Assembly (NCBI GenBank): GCA_947631095.1
Contig: CANRJX010000008.1
Coordinates: 1-38,729 of the forward strand
Length of the DNA stretch: 38,729 nucleotides
Source of the DNA: an uncultured Wohlfahrtiimonas sp.
Lineage (GTDB): Bacteria; Pseudomonadota; Gammaproteobacteria; Cardiobacteriales; Wohlfahrtiimonadaceae
Reading direction: 5' to 3'
Shown piece after piece: positions 21,145 through 29,300 of the stretch (position 1 is its first letter; each line of letters opens with the position of its first letter). A model generated the notes under the pieces. It was not told where the DNA came from. It saw nothing but the letters and a program-made list of their open reading frames with translations, and did no database searches. Both the position numbers and the translations under genes were made by a program.

Positions 21145-22182
21145 ATGTTTATGAAAAACAAACTCCTGATATTATTTTTAAGCATTATTCTAAGCCAGCA
21201 ATTTAGCTGGTCGGATACCTTGGAAGCGCAAAGAGAAGAACTCAAAAAAATTCTAACATTACGCCTTCAATATGAAAATCTGAAAAATATTCGTGAAATC
21301 TATGAAAAAGAGCTAAATGTTTTAAAACTTCAATACGAAAGAAATAAACAAATTGCAGACTTTCAGAAAAATCAGCCAGAAGAACAAATTAAAACGCCAA
21401 TTTATACAACTGCGTTTACTTTAATGCCCGCTGCTGAATGGGAAGAAACTTTCATTCAATATGCAAAAGATATCAAACTTACAAAAATTGTTAGAGGCAC
21501 AAATACAGATTTAATTTTCACATTCCCCAATATGTCTAATAGAATTAAAAATCTATTAGACAATTACAACACAGCAATACCTGTTGTAACTGTAAACTCT
21601 GTATTACTTTCATCGGGTAAATTATTGCAATTTGACCAAATAATTTCATCAAAACTTGATGAACAATCTATTTCAGTGGCCACAGAAGGATCATCAATTT
21701 TAAAAATTAATCTGTCTATGAGCTATATTTTGCCTGTTGAAAAAAATCCTAAAACTATTTTAAGTCGTGAACACCCACAAAAAAATGAGATGACACTTCT
21801 CCCATCATTTAAAAGTGATGTGATTATTGAGCTGGATGCTGATAAAGCAAATTCAATTGTGCAAATCGATGCAGTTGACGTCCAAGGCAATAATCTTGCA
21901 ACTAAAGTGACTGAGAAAATCAGCAATGCGAATGATCTAACAACACAATTAATACGTATAGAACTATTGGAAAATTTTATTCAAGCACTGGATGATAAGA
22001 AAATTCAAAATTCTAAAGACGCTTTAGACTTTTTTCTAGCAAACTCTGATGAATATTTAATGGCTGCAAATCAATCTATTCGTCATGTAACAAAATCTTT
22101 TGCTGGTAATATTGAGCAAGTAATTGTTTATACAATCGATGGAACAGTCGAGAAAAAATATGACTTCTCGATATATCCTTAA
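21145..22182 (+). CDS. Unrecognised exported protein with N-terminal coiled coil
   Basis: I do not recognise the family. The 345-residue product begins with a signal peptide (about 3-23, ending SWS before DTLEAQ). A charged coiled-coil helix follows (about 27-75, with heptads such as REELKKILTLRLQYENLK), then a soluble mixed alpha/beta region. No cysteines, catalytic motifs or repeats stand out. The start could be 21145 or 21151; no clear ribosome binding site separates them. It lies 67 bases after potI, so it might share that transcript. It does not resemble a PotF-type binding protein. Intact frame and gene-like codon use support it being real. Confidence 0.7.
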   Translation: MFMKNKLLILFLSIILSQQFSWSDTLEAQREELKKILTLRLQYENLKNIREIYEKELNVLKLQYERNKQIADFQKNQPEEQIKTPIYTTAFTLMPAAEWEETFIQYAKDIKLTKIVRGTNTDLIFTFPNMSNRIKNLLDNYNTAIPVVTVNSVLLSSGKLLQFDQIISSKLDEQSISVATEGSSILKINLSMSYILPVEKNPKTILSREHPQKNEMTLLPSFKSDVIIELDADKANSIVQIDAVDVQGNNLATKVTEKISNANDLTTQLIRIELLENFIQALDDKKIQNSKDALDFFLANSDEYLMAANQSIRHVTKSFAGNIEQVIVYTIDGTVEKKYDFSIYP

Positions 22183-22265
22183 CATAATTTAACATTTAAA
22201 TTAACACATCTTTTCATTGATGCTAAATATATAACTTCCTTAAACGATACAAGAGGTTATACATT

Positions 22266-22559
22266 ATGCAAATGATTTTAAAAACACTTGTTGTACTGGG
22301 TCTTTCAAGCATCTCATCACTAGCCCTTGCTTTAAATATTAACACTGCTGATGCAGAGGCGATGAGCAATGAACTTAAAGGAATAGGTGCGGTAAAAGCT
22401 GAAGCGATTGTTAAGTATCGCACAGAAAATGGTCCTTTCAGCGAAGCAAATGACTTAATTGCAGTCCCGGGAATTGGTCCTAAAACATTGGAACTATTTC
22501 AAGAGCAATTAACATTTGATGATGCCGTTGAACAAAACGACGATCATTTACCCGAATAA
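22266..22559 (+). CDS. comEA: ComEA-family helix-hairpin-helix DNA-binding protein, exported
   Basis: ComEA binds incoming double-stranded DNA in the periplasm and ratchets it through the outer membrane during natural transformation. The 97-residue product has a signal peptide (about 1-23) followed by LNINTADAEAMSNELKGIG and VPGIGPKTLELFQ, the paired helix-hairpin-helix elements of the family. AGAGG lies 9 bases before the ATG. Short forms like this, without the Gram-positive N-terminal domain, are standard in Gram-negatives. Some relatives are annotated only as competence-like helix-hairpin-helix proteins. The fimT-like gene starts 14 bases after its stop. Confidence 0.85.
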   Translation: MQMILKTLVVLGLSSISSLALALNINTADAEAMSNELKGIGAVKAEAIVKYRTENGPFSEANDLIAVPGIGPKTLELFQEQLTFDDAVEQNDDHLPE

Positions 22560-22573
22560 AAAATGAGATGATG

Positions 22574-23101
22574 ATGAATAAAGGCATATCTTTGTTTGAA
22601 ATCATCATCGTCTTATTCATCCTGTGCATTAGCCTATCTCTTGCCATACCAACATTTTCAAATACTCTTGCGAACTACAGATTAAAATCTGCAATTTTAT
22701 TACTGGAAAAAGATCTAAGGTTTGCAAAAACTAAATCCAATCAAATCAAGCAACGTGTTTCTATGTGTATTTCTATAGATCAAATGAGCTGTATTACTGA
22801 CAGTTCACATGAATGGCATAAAGGCTGGATTATATTTATAGATTCTGCCAATTCTTTTAAGCCACAGCACGACAACATTTTAAAAACTCGCGAACCGTTG
22901 CATCCAAGCATTCAAATAACCAGCAGTAGAAATATCGAACGTGGCATTCAATTCAATGCTGGAAGAAAATTTGGTCGAGGATTAGGCACTGGTTTAGCAA
23001 ATGGATATTTCATTATTTGCAATCAATACTTAAACGGCCATAAATTAACTTTAAATATATATGGCCGCTTACGACAAGAACATTACAACAATGATTGTTA
23101 A
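22574..23101 (+). CDS. fimT: Minor pseudopilin, FimT/GspH family
   Basis: FimT-like pseudopilins join type IV pili; some bind DNA during natural transformation. The prepilin cleavage site is clear: KG|ISLFEIIIVLFIL, with Glu at position 5 of the mature chain and a hydrophobic helix after it. The FimT/GspH domain spans about residues 40-165. The C terminus contains GRLR (164-167), which fits the GRxR DNA-binding motif described for transformation-linked FimT. Five further cysteines could form disulfides. Three ATGs are tandem; 22574 has a GAG six bases upstream and gives 175 residues. No other pilus gene is in the window. Confidence 0.85.
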   Translation: MNKGISLFEIIIVLFILCISLSLAIPTFSNTLANYRLKSAILLLEKDLRFAKTKSNQIKQRVSMCISIDQMSCITDSSHEWHKGWIIFIDSANSFKPQHDNILKTREPLHPSIQITSSRNIERGIQFNAGRKFGRGLGTGLANGYFIICNQYLNGHKLTLNIYGRLRQEHYNNDC

Positions 23102-23103
23102 AG

Positions 23104-24177
23104 CTACTCTTTATTACCTACATAAAATTGACTTCGAGTATAAACGCCATAAATATCTCGTAAACCTACCATCAAAACAGCACATACAGGCAATGCTAAT
23201 AAGATACCGAAGAATCCAAATAGCGTACCTCCTGCCATTAATGCAAAAATTACTGCAACAGGATGCATTCCTAATTTATCACCCACTAACTTTGGTGTTA
23301 ACACAAAACTTTCTAATAATTGCCCAACTGTGAACACAATCCCAACTAAAATAAGCAATTTATAATCATGTGTTTGAAACCATGCCATCGTTAAACTGAC
23401 GATAATACCGGTAGATGCGCCTAAATATGGAATAAAGCTGATTAAGCCTGCAATTAAACCAATCAATAAACCAAACTCTAAATTAACTAATGTAAGGCCA
23501 AAACCATAAACTAATGCCAACGCAAACATGACTGATAATTGGCCACGCATAAAACTACCCAACATTTCATTGGCTTCTGTTAAAAATTTAATCACTCGAT
23601 CACGAATTGATAAAGGTATTAAATTCATCAAACGTAAATTAATCAACTCCCAATCACGCATAAAGTAAAACGTTAACATCGGAATCAAAAACAGCCCTGT
23701 TACAAAACCGATGATGGCTAAAGTAGAAGATGTTACAGAGCTAATAATTTTCTTTAATGTTTCACTGATGACGCCACCATAAGTGGACAGTGCTTCTTGA
23801 ACACTCGATAAATTCAATGTCATAAACTCTGGAGATAAGTCTTTACTAAAATACTTAAACACATTTTCTTGCATCCAGCTCAAAATATGAGGAATCTTAT
23901 TCAATAGCAAAATTAGCTGATTCACTAACATTGGTATAAAAATAAGTAACAATAACAGCATGATCAGCACTAAAACTGTAAAAACTATTGTGACTGCCCA
24001 CATTCTAGAGACCTTAGGAAATCCTTTTTGTAGCTTTATAACAAGAGGATTCCCAATGTAAGCCAATCCAAATGCAATTAAGAATGGCGTCAGCACGGAT
24101 CTTAATAAAAATACCAGCCAACAGAAAAATACAATGCACAACCATGTAATAATTTGTCGATTAGAGAGCAAGCTCAT
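23104..24177 (-). CDS. perM: AI-2E/PerM family membrane permease
   Basis: The 357-residue product has about eight membrane helices and belongs to the AI-2E transporter (UPF0118/PerM) family. Members have been linked to export of autoinducer-2 or to sodium/proton antiport; the substrate here is unknown. Family landmarks are the N-terminal helical pair, a large loop at about 65-150, GLLIGLIAGLISFIPYLGA, and the segment ending SFVLTPKLVGDKLGMHPVAVIFALMAGG. AAGG lies shortly before the ATG. It converges on fimT with only two bases between stops and no visible terminator. Confidence 0.9.
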   Translation of the reverse strand: MSLLSNRQIITWLCIVFFCWLVFLLRSVLTPFLIAFGLAYIGNPLVIKLQKGFPKVSRMWAVTIVFTVLVLIMLLLLLIFIPMLVNQLILLLNKIPHILSWMQENVFKYFSKDLSPEFMTLNLSSVQEALSTYGGVISETLKKIISSVTSSTLAIIGFVTGLFLIPMLTFYFMRDWELINLRLMNLIPLSIRDRVIKFLTEANEMLGSFMRGQLSVMFALALVYGFGLTLVNLEFGLLIGLIAGLISFIPYLGASTGIIVSLTMAWFQTHDYKLLILVGIVFTVGQLLESFVLTPKLVGDKLGMHPVAVIFALMAGGTLFGFFGILLALPVCAVLMVGLRDIYGVYTRSQFYVGNKE

Positions 24178-24228
24178 AAATACCTTATATTTTTGTAATT
24201 GATAATGATGAGATTTTACATCAAAAGA

Positions 24229-24262
24229 ATGTCAAAGAGGCATTTTTAAAGTACAATGCCTC
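24229..24262 (+). promoter_or_regulatory. Predicted promoter overlapped by an 8-base inverted repeat
   Basis: ATGTCA (24229-24234) and TACAAT (24252-24257) are 17 bases apart and would drive the plus-strand operon beginning at 24292. GAGGCATT (24237-24244) and its perfect complement AATGCCTC (24255-24262) flank a ten-base spacer, so the dyad covers the spacer and the -10. Such placement is typical of a repressor operator. It may instead be a leader hairpin. Confidence 0.4.
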
Positions 24263-24291
24263 CCTAATATTTTTATATAGGGATTTTTTTG

Positions 24292-24621
24292 ATGATGTCT
24301 AAATTGTCAAAAAGCTTAGTGTTTTTACTAATGAATATTGTTTTCTTTGCATATGCACAGGCTCAATTAGAACTGACTGAGCAGGTTGCTGAAACAGAGA
24401 ACAATAATATTGTCGGTCGCTGGGTCAAAAATGGTCCTGCGATCAAAGAATATCCCGTATGTTATCAAATTTGGACTTGTGAAAGCGGTAAACCCACGAT
24501 TGGTGAATCAATTTCTTTACCAAAAGGAGAATGGGGATTATGTGAAAACTATGCTGACATAACCCACAACAATATCTGCACGAAGTGCGATGCACCCCCT
24601 CCAACCGAAGTTTGTGAATAA
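24292..24621 (+). CDS. Small exported six-cysteine protein, unrecognised
   Basis: I do not recognise the family. The 109-residue product has a signal peptide cut near residue 24 (FFAYAQA|QLEL). The mature part has six cysteines, in VCYQIWTCE, WGLCEN, NICTKCD and the final VCE, consistent with three disulfides or with a metal site (CTKC). AGGGA lies 8 bases before the ATG at 24292; a TTG at 24289 is in frame but less likely. Twelve bases separate it from the rhodanese gene, and the pair probably share a transcript. Confidence 0.7.
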   Translation: MMSKLSKSLVFLLMNIVFFAYAQAQLELTEQVAETENNNIVGRWVKNGPAIKEYPVCYQIWTCESGKPTIGESISLPKGEWGLCENYADITHNNICTKCDAPPPTEVCE

Positions 24622-24633
24622 ATTTTAAATATT

Positions 24634-24915
24634 ATGCTCTATTTAATTGATGTAAGAACGACTGAAGAGTTCAATATGGGTCATTTAGACAATGCAATCC
24701 ATATAGATTATCGTGAAATCCTTCAAGAAATTGACAATATCACCACTGATAAAGAATCCGATATATATCTATACTGTAAATCTGGTGTGCGCTCTGCAAT
24801 TGCGGCACAGCTTTTACATAGCAAGGGATATTATAAAGCTCAAAACATTGGTGGCTATGAAGCACTCAAAGCCCATATTGAAGCCCAAGCCAACGAAGCC
24901 AAACGTACCAATTAA
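24634..24915 (+). CDS. Single-domain rhodanese-like sulfurtransferase
   Basis: Rhodaneses carry a persulfide on an active-site cysteine. The 93-residue product starts directly with LYLIDVRTTEEF and has the active loop CKSGVRS with Cys48. GHLDNAIHI and GGYEALK are the other family landmarks. There is no signal peptide, so it acts in the cytoplasm and resembles GlpE-like enzymes. No clear ribosome binding site precedes the ATG. A role in sulfur supply to the neighbouring Fe-S/lipoate genes is possible but unproven. Confidence 0.88.
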   Translation: MLYLIDVRTTEEFNMGHLDNAIHIDYREILQEIDNITTDKESDIYLYCKSGVRSAIAAQLLHSKGYYKAQNIGGYEALKAHIEAQANEAKRTN

Positions 24916-24933
24916 TTTTATTTGAGGTGTCAT

Positions 24934-25362
24934 ATGAAAAAAATCGCATTATTGCTTCCTATCGTTGCAATTTTATCTGCTTGTGCAACAACCCATTCAA
25001 CAGATGTTGCAACATCTGTTCCTGTAACACAAGCCAGCCAAAATTGGACAACTATTATCCCAGCACATAAAGCAGCACTTAGAAGTTGTATTATTGCAAA
25101 CAAAGACATTCAATCCATTGCAAATATTGATGCGCAACCAGAAGCAACAACATTGACCGTAGCAACTAAAAATGCATCTTTGTTAAATTGTTCAGTGAAT
25201 CCTAAAACAAATCAAGTTACTACAATTACACCTATAACAGATGCAAATTTGCCAAGTTCAAACAAATTCTATCCTGTCGGTAAACGCTTACCTGAACCAT
25301 GTAGAGGCAATGAAAGAATACATGATGAAGAAGGTCGTTTAATGGGAATCTTGTGTTATTAA
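24934..25362 (+). CDS. Predicted lipoprotein of unknown function
   Basis: The product (142 residues) has a lipoprotein signal ending LSAC with Cys17 as the lipidation site; Ala follows, so outer-membrane sorting is expected. The mature part has three more pairs of interest: C46-like SCII, NCSVN and a C-terminal EPCRGN...GILCY region, which may form disulfides. I recognise no family. GAGGTG lies six bases before the ATG at 24934, which rules out the upstream in-frame ATG at 24922. One base separates its stop from the RnfB-like start. Confidence 0.75.
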   Translation: MKKIALLLPIVAILSACATTHSTDVATSVPVTQASQNWTTIIPAHKAALRSCIIANKDIQSIANIDAQPEATTLTVATKNASLLNCSVNPKTNQVTTITPITDANLPSSNKFYPVGKRLPEPCRGNERIHDEEGRLMGILCY

Positions 25363-25363
25363 A

Positions 25364-25996
25364 ATGAACTTAGTAGAAAAAATAGATCAATTGCTCCCAC
25401 AAACACAGTGTGAGCAATGTGGCTTTAAAGGCTGCCTTCCCTATGCTGAATCGCTCAGCAAAGGCGAATCTAATATTAATAGATGTCCACCTGGTGGATT
25501 ACCTGTGATGCGCTCTTTGGCGGCATTGTTAAATCAACCTGAAGCCGACATTGATCCAACTTGTGGCATTACTCAGCCATTACATACAGTTTATATTGAT
25601 GAAACGCTTTGCATCGGCTGTACAAAATGTATCCAAGCATGCCCTATTGATGCGATTGTTGGAACTAAAAAGAAAATGCATACTGTAATTCAATCTGAAT
25701 GTACAGGTTGCGATTTATGCATCGCACCTTGCCCGCTAGATTGTATTTATATCAAACCTAGTGAAGAAGAACATTTTCCTGAAGTTGGCCTATCCGATCT
25801 GCAAAAAGCGCGTGCAGAGAAAACTCGCGCACGTTATCAAGCAAGACAAAAACGCTATGCAAATCGTACAACTATCACTAAAACCTTACCACCCCAAGAA
25901 AAAGTATTGGCCAATCGTTCTAGTGATGCTGATATGTTATCTCTCATCGCTATGGCAAAATCCAAAACTCAAGCTAAACATCAAGAGAGAGATTAA
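25364..25996 (+). CDS. Soluble RnfB-like iron-sulfur protein
   Basis: RnfB is the ferredoxin subunit of the Rnf electron-transport complex. This 210-residue version has the first cluster motif C16, C19, C24, C41, then two [4Fe-4S] motifs at C83/86/89/93 and C113/116/119/123. It lacks the N-terminal membrane helix of classical RnfB, so it should be cytoplasmic. A basic, Ala/Arg/Lys-rich tail (about 143-210) follows. No other rnf gene is present, but nth follows two bases later, an arrangement seen in Moraxellaceae. It probably supplies electrons to another Fe-S enzyme; the partner is not shown by sequence. Confidence 0.88.
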   Translation: MNLVEKIDQLLPQTQCEQCGFKGCLPYAESLSKGESNINRCPPGGLPVMRSLAALLNQPEADIDPTCGITQPLHTVYIDETLCIGCTKCIQACPIDAIVGTKKKMHTVIQSECTGCDLCIAPCPLDCIYIKPSEEEHFPEVGLSDLQKARAEKTRARYQARQKRYANRTTITKTLPPQEKVLANRSSDADMLSLIAMAKSKTQAKHQERD

Positions 25997-25998
25997 AT

Positions 25999-26655
25999 AT
26001 GTCCAAGTTGTATCAACGTAAAATGAATAAAGAAGAGATTCGTTCTTTTTTTACAATCTTACGTGATGACAATCCTCATCCAACAACTGAACTAATTTAT
26101 AACTCACCATTTGAACTATTGGTTGCAGTTTTATTATCTGCACAAGCAACAGATAAAGGCGTTAATAAAGCGACTGTTCCTATGTTTAAAGTTGCAAATA
26201 CGCCTGAAGCAATCGCTGCCCTTGGCATAGATGGCATAAAAAACTACATTAAAACAATTGGTTTATTTAATACTAAAGCAGAGAATCTTTATAAAACTTG
26301 CCAAATTCTTGTGGAAAAATTCAACAGTGTAATTCCTGAAAATCGTGCCGATTTAGAATCATTACCGGGTGTTGGTCGTAAAACTGCCAATGTTATTTTA
26401 AATACCGCATTTAAACAGCCAACAATGGCAGTAGATACACATATTTTCAGAGTATCAAACCGCACAGGATTAGCGCCAGGAAAAGATGTATTGGCAGTTG
26501 AACAAGAGCTAGTCAAGCGTATTCCAAAAGAGTTCATGCTAGATGCCCATCATTGGTTAATTTTGCTCGGCCGTTATATTTGTGTTGCTCGTTCACCAAA
26601 ATGTGCTGCTTGCCTTGTTTATAATGAATGCCAATTCAAGGAAAAAACGGCATGA
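25999..26655 (+). CDS. nth: Endonuclease III
   Basis: Nth is a DNA glycosylase/AP lyase that removes oxidised pyrimidines. The helix-hairpin-helix PGVGRKTA carries the catalytic Lys128, Asp146 is in VDTHIF, and the [4Fe-4S] ligands are C195, C202, C205 and C211 (C-x6-C-x2-C-x5-C). GAGAGAG lies six bases before the ATG at 25999; a second ATG at 26023 matches the E. coli start better but has no ribosome binding site. Length is 218 residues. It overlaps lipB by four bases. Confidence 0.96.
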   Translation: MSKLYQRKMNKEEIRSFFTILRDDNPHPTTELIYNSPFELLVAVLLSAQATDKGVNKATVPMFKVANTPEAIAALGIDGIKNYIKTIGLFNTKAENLYKTCQILVEKFNSVIPENRADLESLPGVGRKTANVILNTAFKQPTMAVDTHIFRVSNRTGLAPGKDVLAVEQELVKRIPKEFMLDAHHWLILLGRYICVARSPKCAACLVYNECQFKEKTA

Positions 26656-27302
26656 TCATTAAAGACTTAGGTTTGACTGAATATATCGATATTTATCATG
26701 CAATGCGTGACTTCACCGATGAGCGCTCTTTTGATACTGATAATGAATTTTGGATCACTGAACATAATTCTGTATTCACACAAGGATTAGCAGGCAAAGA
26801 AGAACACATTTTACAGTTGAGCAATATTCCAATTGTGGCTACTGATCGTGGTGGACAAGTCACTTATCATGGACCAAAGCAGTTGATCTTTTACCCATTA
26901 TTAAATATTAAAAAATATAAATTATCACCACGCCCCTTGGTCAGCTTATTAGAAAATACTACGATTAAAGTATTGGCTGATTTAGACATTAAAAGCTATG
27001 CTAAGCCCGATGCTCCTGGAATTTATGTCATTCATAACGATGAAGAGAAAAAAATATCGTCATTGGGTCTAAGAGTTCGCAAGGGTTGCTGTTATCATGG
27101 CTTATCTTTAAATGTAGATATGGATTTAACACCATTTTCATACATTAATCCTTGTGGTTATCAAGGATTAAAAATGGTTAATGTCAGCGATTTAAATGAA
27201 AATTTTGATATAGACTTAATCAAATCAACTTTTATAGAGTATTTCCAAACAAGTTTTAAAGAACTTGTTGAACATTCATCAAGGAGAACACATGACCACT
27301 AG
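26652..27302 (+). CDS. lipB: Octanoyl-ACP:protein octanoyltransferase LipB
   Basis: LipB moves octanoate from acyl carrier protein to lipoyl domains, the first step of lipoate synthesis. [12 protein letters not shown] (66-77) and the catalytic pair Lys134 ([10 protein letters not shown]) and Cys168 (NPCGYQG) are visible in 216 residues. The ATG at 26652 overlaps the nth stop and has AAGGA nine bases upstream; it is preferred to the upstream start at 26628. It overlaps lipA by 11 bases, so the pair is translationally linked. Confidence 0.96.
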   Translation: MIIKDLGLTEYIDIYHAMRDFTDERSFDTDNEFWITEHNSVFTQGLAGKEEHILQLSNIPIVATDRGGQVTYHGPKQLIFYPLLNIKKYKLSPRPLVSLLENTTIKVLADLDIKSYAKPDAPGIYVIHNDEEKKISSLGLRVRKGCCYHGLSLNVDMDLTPFSYINPCGYQGLKMVNVSDLNENFDIDLIKSTFIEYFQTSFKELVEHSSRRTHDH

Positions 27303-28248
27303 CCAAAGACCAGTACAAGGTGAAAAATTAAGAGGCGCTGATAAAGTTGCTCGTATTCCAGTTAAAATCGAACCAACAACAGATGAAACCCGCTTAAAAA
27401 AACCATCTTGGATTCGTGCTAAATATTCTGGTGGTCAAAGAGTAATGGAGCTGAAAGAAATTTTGCGTGGTGCAAAATTAGCCACCGTTTGTGAAGAAGC
27501 AGCCTGTCCTAACTTAGGTGAATGTTTTGGTAAAGGCACTGCGACATTCATGATTATGGGTGCCATTTGTACTCGCCGTTGCCCTTTCTGTGATGTTGGT
27601 CATGGCCGCCCTAACCCATTAGATCCTGAGGAGCCTAAAAATTTAGCAGAAACTGTTTCTGCCATGAGCTTACGTTATGTTGTCATTACTTCAGTTGATC
27701 GTGATGATCTTCGTGATGGTGGCGCTCAACACTTTTCAGATTGTATTACAGCAGCTCGCGGAACAAATCCTGACCTTAAAATTGAGATTTTAACACCAGA
27801 TTTTCGTGGCAGAATGGACATTGCAATAGAAATTTTAGCTAAAAATCCACCAGATGTTTTCAACCACAATATGGAAACTGCACCACGTCTATATAAAGCG
27901 GCTCGTCCTGGTGCAGACTACCAATACTCATTAGATTTATTGAAAAATTTCAAAGAAAAATGTCCAAATGTACCGACCAAGTCAGGTTTAATGGTTGGCT
28001 TGGGTGAAACAGATGAAGAAATCTTAGAAGTTATGCGTGATTTACGTGCACATAATGTCGATATGCTAACAATTGGTCAATATTTACAACCGAGTCCACA
28101 TCACTTGCCTGTTTTGCGTTATGTAACGCCAGAAACTTTTGAAATGTATAAAGAAGAAGGTTTAAAAATGGGCTTTAAAGAAGTAGCTTCCGGCCCGATG
28201 GTTCGCTCTTCTTATCATGCTGATGTTCAAGCATCTTCTTTGATTTAA
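27292..28248 (+). CDS. lipA: Lipoyl synthase
   Basis: LipA is a radical-SAM enzyme that inserts two sulfurs into octanoyl groups. The auxiliary cluster ligands are C67, C72 and C78 ([12 protein letters not shown]) and the radical-SAM cluster ligands C93, C97 and C100 (CTRRCPFC). The conserved C-terminal RSSYHAD provides the serine ligand of the auxiliary cluster. AAGGAG four bases or so before 27292 fixes the start within the end of lipB, giving 318 residues. Soluble ferredoxins and the RnfB-like protein in the window are candidate electron donors. Confidence 0.98.
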   Translation: MTTSQRPVQGEKLRGADKVARIPVKIEPTTDETRLKKPSWIRAKYSGGQRVMELKEILRGAKLATVCEEAACPNLGECFGKGTATFMIMGAICTRRCPFCDVGHGRPNPLDPEEPKNLAETVSAMSLRYVVITSVDRDDLRDGGAQHFSDCITAARGTNPDLKIEILTPDFRGRMDIAIEILAKNPPDVFNHNMETAPRLYKAARPGADYQYSLDLLKNFKEKCPNVPTKSGLMVGLGETDEEILEVMRDLRAHNVDMLTIGQYLQPSPHHLPVLRYVTPETFEMYKEEGLKMGFKEVASGPMVRSSYHADVQASSLI

Positions 28249-28280
28249 CCAATTAATATATAGGGTGATCCACAATAGAA

Positions 28281-29300
28281 ATGACTGATAATGCAAAATC
28301 AATTATTAAACTGCAAAAAATTGTATTAATTGTTAGTACGTTATTATTGGCCATCAAATTTATTGCTTGGTGGATCACTGGCTCTGTGGCAATTTTAACA
28401 GATGCCTTAGAAAGTATTGTAAATGTTGTTGCAGGTGGATTTACCCTATATAGCTTATATGTTTCTTATTTACCAAAAGACAAAAACCATCCTTATGGTC
28501 ATGGTAAAGTAGAGTTTTTAGCAGCAGGCATCGAAGGAACACTCATTGCACTTGCTGGCATTTATATTTTGTATGAAGCCATGACACAGCTCATCAGCAA
28601 TCAACATACTGTGCATCAATTGGGATACGGGATAATTTTAGTTTCATTGGCTGGTGTGATCAATTTCATACTAGGCTATATCACTGTAAGAAAAGGAAAA
28701 GAACAGAAATCCCTCCCTTTAATTGCTGGCGGTAAGCATTTAATGACAGATGGCTATTCATCTATCGCTTTAATTATTGGCCTAGGGCTTGTCCTATTGA
28801 CAGATTGGCTGTGGCTAGATAGCCTTATCGCAATATTTTTCAGCATTTTTATAGCATATACAGGATATAAAATTATCCGAGAAGCCATTGCAGGCATTAT
28901 GGATGAAGCTGACGAAGAACTATTAGAAGAATATCTAAAAGTCTTAAATAAACACAGAGCTGAAAACTGGATAGATATTCACAATATTCGTTTTATAAAG
29001 TATGGTAGCAATCTACACTTAGATTGCCATTTAACTGTTCCATGGTTTTTTAACACAAGAGAAGCACATAAAGAGTATGAAAAATTACGCGCAGTAACTA
29101 ACGAATATTTTGATGAGCCTGTTGAATTATTTGTACACATTGATGATTGTATCCCAGAGTCTTGCGAAATATGTACACGCTATGAATGTCCGTTACGACA
29201 AAAGAAGTTTATCAAAAAGGTAATATGGGATATTCATAACACAACACAAATACCTAGACACCATATTGAAAATGCAGAATACAACAATAAAGTTCTTTGA
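28281..29300 (+). CDS. Cation diffusion facilitator (CDF) with cysteine-rich C-terminal tail
   Basis: CDF proteins export Zn2+, Fe2+ or other divalent metals by proton exchange. The product (339 residues) has six helices; Asp41 and Glu44 in TDALES and His153 and Asp157 in KHLMTD line the expected metal site. In FieF the first motif is D-x3-D, whereas here it is D-x2-E-S, a variant subgroup. The cytoplasmic domain extends past the normal end with C290-x4-C295-x2-C298-x4-C303, a possible metal-binding knuckle. The start at 28281 has only a distant AGGGTG. Metal specificity is unknown. Confidence 0.9.
   Translation: MTDNAKSIIKLQKIVLIVSTLLLAIKFIAWWITGSVAILTDALESIVNVVAGGFTLYSLYVSYLPKDKNHPYGHGKVEFLAAGIEGTLIALAGIYILYEAMTQLISNQHTVHQLGYGIILVSLAGVINFILGYITVRKGKEQKSLPLIAGGKHLMTDGYSSIALIIGLGLVLLTDWLWLDSLIAIFFSIFIAYTGYKIIREAIAGIMDEADEELLEEYLKVLNKHRAENWIDIHNIRFIKYGSNLHLDCHLTVPWFFNTREAHKEYEKLRAVTNEYFDEPVELFVHIDDCIPESCEICTRYECPLRQKKFIKKVIWDIHNTTQIPRHHIENAEYNNKVL

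Noticed and set aside
23061-23333. Plus-strand frame overlapping the fimT end and the perM gene
   Set aside because: Antisense to PerM membrane segments and without a supported start.
24196-24215. Fur-box-like GATAATGATGAG between perM and the cysteine-rich protein gene
   Set aside because: Only one half resembles the GATAAT repeat, and the match is not better than expected in AT-rich DNA.
25364-25996. Naming the RnfB-like protein as a subunit of a full Rnf complex
   Set aside because: No membrane helix and no rnfA, C, D, G or E gene in the window, so only the family resemblance is claimed.
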